Below are positions 58,423 through 64,000 of a DNA stretch of 64,000 nucleotides, piece after piece. A model generated the notes under the pieces. That model worked only from the letters and a program-made list of their open reading frames with translations, was not told the origin of the DNA and searched no databases. Source of the DNA: Pannonibacter sp051860505 (GTDB taxonomy: Bacteria; Pseudomonadota; Alphaproteobacteria; Rhizobiales; Stappiaceae); assembly GCF_051860505.1 (NCBI RefSeq), contig NZ_JBHYDX010000001.1, positions 1 to 64,000 on the forward strand, read 5' to 3'. Numbering within the stretch: position 1 is the first letter of the stretch; each line of letters begins with the position of its first letter. The position numbers and the translations under genes were made by a program.

Positions 58423-60042
58423 ATGCAGGATCTGGGCACGTGGGATTACATCATCGTCGGCGCGGGTTCGGCCGGCTGTGTATTGGCCAACCGCCTGTCG
58501 GCCGATCCGGATGTCAAGGTTCTGCTGTTGGAGGCTGGCGGCCCGGACAATTACCACTGGATCCACATTCCCGTCGGCTATCTCTATTGCATGGGCAACC
58601 CGCGCACGGACTGGTGCTTCAAGACCGCAGCCGAATCCGGCCTTAATGGCCGCAGCCTCATCTATCCGCGCGGCAAGGTGCTGGGCGGCTGCTCGTCGAT
58701 CAACGGCATGATCTACATGCGCGGCCAGGCGCGCGATTATGACGGCTGGCGACAGCTGGGCCTGACGGGCTGGGGCTGGGACGATGTGCTGCCGCATTTC
58801 CGCGCGTCGGAGGATCATTTCGCGCTGGACGACGATCTGCATGGCCAGGGCGGCGGTCTTCGGGTCGAGCCGCAGCGCCTGTCCTGGGAGGTGCTCGACG
58901 CCTTCCGCGATGCCTGCGTCGAGACGGGCATTCCGAAGGTCGATGATTTCAATCGCGGTGACAATTTCGGCGCGTCCTATTTCCAGGTCAACCAGAAGCG
59001 CGGCATTCGCTGGAACACGGCCAAGGGGTTCCTGCGCCCGGCGATGAAGCGGGCCAATCTCAAGGTCCTGACCCACGCCGAAGTCCAGTCCCTGACCCTC
59101 GAGGGACGTCAGGTCACCGGCGTGTCCTTGAAACTGAGAGGCCAGCCTGCTGTGGCGCGTGCCGCCGGCGAGGTTATTCTTGCCGCCGGTGCCGTGAAGT
59201 CGCCGCATATCCTCGAACTGTCGGGCATCGGCAAGGCCGCCGTCCTGGAGCGGATTGGCACCGAGATCCGGCACGAGATGCCGGACGTCGGCGAAAACCT
59301 CCAGGATCACCTGCAGCTGCGCACCATCTTCAAGGTCGACGGTGCCGTCACGCTCAACCAGATGGCCGGCACCCTGTTCGGCAAGGCGAAGATTGCCCTG
59401 CGCTATGCGCTCACTCGCTCGGGCCCGATGTCGATGGCGCCGAGCCAGCTCGGTGTCTTTGCCCGCTCGGATCCGTCCTTTGAGACCGCCAACATCGAAT
59501 ACCATGTGCAGCCGCTGTCCCTCGACAAGTTCGGCGAGCCGCTGCATCCCTTCCCGGCCATCACCGCCAGCGTCTGCAATCTCCGGCCAGACAGCCGCGG
59601 CCATGTGCACGCGGTCAATCCGGATCCGTCCGACCAGCCGGAAATCCGTCCCAACTATCTCTCCGCCGGCAGTGACCGCAAGGTTGCGGCGGACAGCATT
59701 CGCCTGACGCGCCAGATCATGCAGGCCCCGGCCATGGCGCGTTACCGCCCGTCCGAGTATCTGCCCGGATCGCGGTTCGAGAGCGACGAGGATCTGGCCC
59801 GGGCTGCCGGGGACATCGGCACCACCATTTTCCACCCGACCAGCACCTGCCGCATGGGCATCGATGACCGGGCCGTGGTGGACGAGCGGTTGCGGGTCCG
59901 GGGCGTCTCCGGCCTGCGCGTGGTCGACGCGTCGGTGATGCCGCTGATCACCTCGGGCAACACCAACGCCCCGACCGTCATGATTGCCGACAAGGGTGCG
60001 GCGATGATCCGCGAGGATCGCCGGCGCGGCTTGTCCAACTGA
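58423..60042 (+). CDS. GMC family FAD-dependent oxidoreductase (choline/alcohol dehydrogenase-like)
   Basis: The 539-residue protein has the GMC FAD site DYIIVGAGSAGCVLANRLSADPDVKVLLLEAGG, the second signature ILAAGAVKSPHILELSGIG, KVLGGCSSINGMIYMRGQ-type residues and the C-terminal HPTSTCRMGIDDRAVVDERLRVRGVSGLRVVDASVMP with the catalytic His region and NTNAPTVMIADKG. It oxidises an alcohol (choline, PEG-type or similar) and passes electrons to the chain or oxygen; the substrate is unknown. No signal peptide is seen. Confidence 0.92.
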   Translation: MQDLGTWDYIIVGAGSAGCVLANRLSADPDVKVLLLEAGGPDNYHWIHIPVGYLYCMGNPRTDWCFKTAAESGLNGRSLIYPRGKVLGGCSSINGMIYMRGQARDYDGWRQLGLTGWGWDDVLPHFRASEDHFALDDDLHGQGGGLRVEPQRLSWEVLDAFRDACVETGIPKVDDFNRGDNFGASYFQVNQKRGIRWNTAKGFLRPAMKRANLKVLTHAEVQSLTLEGRQVTGVSLKLRGQPAVARAAGEVILAAGAVKSPHILELSGIGKAAVLERIGTEIRHEMPDVGENLQDHLQLRTIFKVDGAVTLNQMAGTLFGKAKIALRYALTRSGPMSMAPSQLGVFARSDPSFETANIEYHVQPLSLDKFGEPLHPFPAITASVCNLRPDSRGHVHAVNPDPSDQPEIRPNYLSAGSDRKVAADSIRLTRQIMQAPAMARYRPSEYLPGSRFESDEDLARAAGDIGTTIFHPTSTCRMGIDDRAVVDERLRVRGVSGLRVVDASVMPLITSGNTNAPTVMIADKGAAMIREDRRRGLSN

Positions 60043-60095
60043 GGCGGCTCAGCAGACCGCTTCGATCTGGCGCGAATCTGCTCTAGTGTCAGCGC

Positions 60096-61898
60096 ATGAC
60101 GCAGCGTTTCATGAGACGGCGCCGGGGGCCGCGCCAACGGATTGCCATTGTCGCCGGACTTTGTCTGGTGGCGTTTCTTGTCGTCTGGCTGACCGGTGTT
60201 GCCAGCCTGCGCGTGTTTCTGGGGGATCTCAAGCTGCGCAAGGAGGCGGCGCTTGCCGTTCAGGCTGGAGCGCTGGAGAGTTTGCTGGACAAGTACCGGC
60301 TGATGACCCCGCTCTTAGCCCGCCGGCCTGACATCGCCCGCATCATCGAAACCGGCAGCCGCGCGGAGGGAGACCGGATCGCAGCCATTGCCGCAGCCAT
60401 GTCCAGCGCGCGTGAGGTCTGGTTTCTTGATGCCGACGGCCAACCGGTCGCTGTCAGTCCGCCGCCAGACGGGCTCCCCACTCCCGCGCCGCCGGATATC
60501 CGTCATGCCTTCTCGGCCGCGATGTCGGGTCAACTCGGCCGTGAAGTTCTGGGCGGACAGGACAGGAATGCCGGCAGCTATATTTTCGCTTCCGGCGTGC
60601 GCGGCGAAACAGGCCTTGTTGGCGCGGTCGCGGTCAGGGTCAGTCTCGAAGATATCGAACGGGCCTGGGCGCTCAGTCTGGATGCGCTGATTGCGGTGGA
60701 TGCGGAGGGGCGGATCGTAGCCTCGAATGTTGCCGGTTGGCGCGGCCTGTCCTACCAGCCAAGGGATGACCGGCGCGGTGCCTCGTTCCTCTTTGGTCTC
60801 GAACCGGGCGGGCTGGCTGGGGAATACCTGCTTGTCCGTGGTCCCGGCACCGGCATCGGGCGTCCCTATGTTGCCCTCGGCGAGGATCTGCCGATCCTCG
60901 GCTGGCGCGTCTATCTGCTCGCAGATACGGCCGAGGCGGAAACCCAGACCGCCAATGCCATGCTGATCGCCTTTCTGGTGTCCATTATCGCCGGTGGTGT
61001 GGTGTGGTCCGTGTTCGAACGGCAGGATGCGATGGCACGTCGCCTGCGCAGCAACCGGGCGGCGGCGCTCTGGCTGGAACGAAGGGTCCAGAGCCGCACC
61101 CGGCAGTTGACCCGCGCCAATGGGCTCCTGGCAGACGAGGTGCAGGAGCGCCAGCAGGCGGAAGAGGACCTGCGCCGGACCCAGGCAGGGCTCGTCCAGG
61201 CGGCGAAGCTGGCGACACTCGGGCAGATGTCGGCAGCGCTCAGTCATGAGTTCAACCAGCCGCTGGCCGTCATTTCCACTCACGCGGAAAATGCCGGCAT
61301 GCTGATAGCGCGGGGGCAGGCAGACAGGGCGCAGGACAATCTCGCCCGCATCACGGCCATGGTTCATCGGATGGCCGAAATCGCCCGCACCTTGAAAGGG
61401 TTTACCCGCCGCGCCGGCACGGAGGTGCAGATTGTTTCGCTGACCCAGGTCGTGGAAGAAGCCCTGCTTCTGGTCATGCCGCAAGCCAAGCGCAACGGCG
61501 TGCCGCTGCGGGTCACGCGGCCGGATCATGATGTGCGTGTCGCCGGTGGGCGCATCCGGCTGGAGCAGGTGGTTGTGAACCTGTTGAGCAATGCGCTCGA
61601 CGCCGTCGAGGGCCGGCCGGACCCTGAAGTCGAGATCCGCCTGAGGATCGACGATGCGGTCGTGCTCGACGTGCTCGACAATGGTCCGGGCATCCCTGAG
61701 GCGGTCATGGACCAGATCTTCGATCCCTTCTTCACGACCAAACCGGTCGGGGAGGGGCTGGGCCTCGGCCTTTCCATCGCCTACAAGATCGTTCACGATT
61801 TTTCCGGCAGTCTTGTTGCCTCCAACAGGGCGGAAGGCGGCGCCTGCTTCCGCATGCGCTTGCCGCTCGCAGAACCAGTTAACCGGGCGGCGGAGTAA
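60096..61898 (+). CDS. dctB: C4-dicarboxylate sensor histidine kinase DctB
   Basis: The 600-residue kinase has TM helices at about 15-37 and 287-307 around a periplasmic Cache sensor (about 45-280), a coiled-coil stretch (about 325-365), the phosphorylated His384 in SAALSHEFNQPLAVIS, and an ATPase domain with N-box VVNLLSNALDAV and G-boxes LDNGPGIP, GLGLGLSIAYKIV. It senses C4-dicarboxylates and phosphorylates DctD. dctD follows after 3 bases. The TRAP binding protein dctP after that supports the role. Confidence 0.93.
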   Translation: MTQRFMRRRRGPRQRIAIVAGLCLVAFLVVWLTGVASLRVFLGDLKLRKEAALAVQAGALESLLDKYRLMTPLLARRPDIARIIETGSRAEGDRIAAIAAAMSSAREVWFLDADGQPVAVSPPPDGLPTPAPPDIRHAFSAAMSGQLGREVLGGQDRNAGSYIFASGVRGETGLVGAVAVRVSLEDIERAWALSLDALIAVDAEGRIVASNVAGWRGLSYQPRDDRRGASFLFGLEPGGLAGEYLLVRGPGTGIGRPYVALGEDLPILGWRVYLLADTAEAETQTANAMLIAFLVSIIAGGVVWSVFERQDAMARRLRSNRAAALWLERRVQSRTRQLTRANGLLADEVQERQQAEEDLRRTQAGLVQAAKLATLGQMSAALSHEFNQPLAVISTHAENAGMLIARGQADRAQDNLARITAMVHRMAEIARTLKGFTRRAGTEVQIVSLTQVVEEALLLVMPQAKRNGVPLRVTRPDHDVRVAGGRIRLEQVVVNLLSNALDAVEGRPDPEVEIRLRIDDAVVLDVLDNGPGIPEAVMDQIFDPFFTTKPVGEGLGLGLSIAYKIVHDFSGSLVASNRAEGGACFRMRLPLAEPVNRAAE

Positions 61899-61901
61899 GA
61901 C

Positions 61902-63236
<1,335 letters not shown>

Positions 63237-63254
63237 GGGACGCGGCCTGATCTG

Positions 63255-63274
63255 ATGTGTCGAGTTCGACCCAT
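63255..63274. promoter_or_regulatory. Upstream activator site 1 for DctD (candidate)
   Basis: ATGTGTCGAGTTCGACCCAT is a near-perfect palindrome (ATGTGTCG/CGACcCAT, 4-base centre) and a near copy of site 2. It lies about 138 bases upstream of the sigma54 promoter, in the normal range for enhancer-like sites. Confidence 0.6.
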
Positions 63275-63288
63275 TTGCAACGTGATCC

Positions 63289-63308
63289 ATGTGTCGGGTT
63301 CGACACAT
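63289..63308. promoter_or_regulatory. Upstream activator site 2 for DctD (candidate)
   Basis: ATGTGTCGGGTTCGACACAT is a perfect palindrome of 8-base arms around GGTT. Its centre is 34 bases (about three helical turns) from site 1, so two DctD dimers would sit on the same face of the DNA. Confidence 0.65.
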
Positions 63309-63391
63309 GGGTTTGCCGGTGGGGCGAGGGGTGTTTGGAAGGTGAGGGAATAATTTATTGATTTCAGTATCTTGCGGTGCGTCCATCGAGT

Positions 63392-63407
63392 TGGCATGGG
63401 CATTGCA
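63392..63407 (+). promoter_or_regulatory. Sigma54 (-24/-12) promoter of dctP
   Basis: TGGCATGGGCATTGCA has the -24 GG (63393-63394) and -12 GC (63405-63406) elements separated by exactly 10 bases, and matches the consensus TGGCAC-N5-TTGCA apart from one base. It is 59 bases upstream of the dctP ATG and follows a gene for a sigma54 activator. Confidence 0.8.
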
Positions 63408-63465
63408 AAAGGGCGAGTGCCGGACGCGAAGCTCCGGCCCTGAAGATTTGTCTGGGAGGACACCC

Positions 63466-64000
63466 ATGAAGAAGATGTTGCTGGCTGCTGCTGCGGCCAC
63501 GGTGATGCTTGCCACTCCGGCGCTGGCGGACGACTGCCAGCCGGGTGAAGTGGTCATCAAGTTCAGCCACGTGGTGGCCGCCGCCGGTCATCCCAAGGGC
63601 GAGGCCGCTGAAGTTCTGGCCAAGCGGATCAACGAGGAGATGAACGGCAAGGCCTGCATGCAGGTGTTCCCGAACTCCCAGCTGTTCGACGACGACAAGG
63701 TGATGGAGGCCCTGCTGCTTGGTGACGTGCAGCTCGCAGCGCCGTCGCTGGCGAAGTTCGAGGCCTACACACTGAAGTACCGCCTGTTCGACCTGCCGTT
63801 CCTGTTCAAGGATTCTGCTTCGGTGGACCGGTTCTTTGTCAGTGATGCCGGCAAGGGCCTGCTGACCTCCATGACCGATGTCGGGTTTCTCGGCCTTGGC
63901 TACTGGAACGCCGGCCTGAAGCAGTTCTCCGCCAAGAAGCCGTTGCAGTTGCCCTCCGATGCAAATGGTCTCAAGTTCCGCATCCAGACCTCGGATGTGG
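63466..64000 (+). CDS. dctP: TRAP transporter C4-dicarboxylate binding protein DctP (3' end outside the window)
   Basis: The first 178 residues are visible. A signal peptide (1-21, TPALADD) is followed by VVIKFSHVVAAAGHPKGEAAEVLAKRINEEMNGKACMQVFPNSQLFDDDKVMEALLLGDVQLAAPSLAKFE, typical of DctP receptors for succinate, malate and fumarate. TGGGAGGAC precedes the ATG. dctQ and dctM probably follow beyond the window. Confidence 0.92.
   Translation, partial: MKKMLLAAAAATVMLATPALADDCQPGEVVIKFSHVVAAAGHPKGEAAEVLAKRINEEMNGKACMQVFPNSQLFDDDKVMEALLLGDVQLAAPSLAKFEAYTLKYRLFDLPFLFKDSASVDRFFVSDAGKGLLTSMTDVGFLGLGYWNAGLKQFSAKKPLQLPSDANGLKFRIQTSDV

Overview
The window looks like a chromosomal segment of a GC-rich, metabolically versatile alphaproteobacterium. 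The evidence is the number of ABC, TRAP and TTT uptake systems, the dihydropyrimidine dehydrogenase pair PreTA, the DctB/DctD system, the xylose ABC operon with a ROK repressor, and REP-like inverted repeats between genes. Hyphomicrobiales, possibly a Stappiaceae-type marine or soil bacterium, is my best guess; the family is inference only. No integrase, transposase, phage gene, plasmid gene or CRISPR array is visible.

Layout. 1-0.9 kb: 3' part of an initiator tRNA-Met, then a T-poor spacer and a 5'-truncated cation/H+ antiporter. 0.9-4.9 kb (minus): msrB-msrA, selO and a secreted SH3 protein, a protein-repair/redox group. 5.1-8.2 kb (plus): a short ModE-type regulator and modABC (molybdate uptake). 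8.2-14.4 kb: potABC plus a DmpA-type P1 peptidase on the minus strand, divergent from potD and an RpiR regulator (polyamine-type uptake). 14.4-18.5 kb (minus): operon iclR, Tm-1-like (UPF0261), HAD hydrolase, omega-aminotransferase. 18.7-26.2 kb (plus): a tight seven-gene operon with a tripartite tricarboxylate transporter (tctCBA), an aldehyde dehydrogenase, a class III aminotransferase and two SDR dehydrogenases. 26.5-33.9 kb (plus): a second tight operon with a YtcJ-type amidohydrolase, a CobW GTPase and a Liv-type ABC importer whose permease and ATPase are fused. 34-36.7 kb: a renalase-like flavoprotein, an APH-type kinase and a DeoR regulator. 37.2-38.2 kb: a stand-alone NMT1-type binding protein preceded by a near-perfect RutR-type palindrome. 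38.5-46.2 kb: xylFHGBA (minus), divergent from a ROK regulator. 46.2-49.4 kb: a di-heme oxidoreductase overlapping a CRTAC1/FG-GAP protein. 49.6-52.3 kb: preTA. 52.6-54.9 kb: a CHASE4-like GGDEF-EAL protein. 55-56.8 kb: hpd and a divergent Lrp regulator. 56.9-60 kb: DUF533, DUF1203 and a GMC oxidoreductase. 60.1-64 kb: dctB-dctD, tandem palindromes, a sigma54 promoter and the start of dctP.

How the genes work together. Most of the window is a string of uptake-plus-catabolism modules, each with its own regulator: xylose, pyrimidines, polyamine-like amines, C4-dicarboxylates, tyrosine breakdown, and two modules (18-26 kb and 26-34 kb) whose substrates I cannot name. The best leads are the amidohydrolase-CobW-Liv operon with an unusual LivM-LivG fusion, the IclR/Tm-1/HAD/aminotransferase and TTT catabolic island, the di-heme/CRTAC1 pair, and the RutR-type sites that tie an orphan binding protein to preTA.
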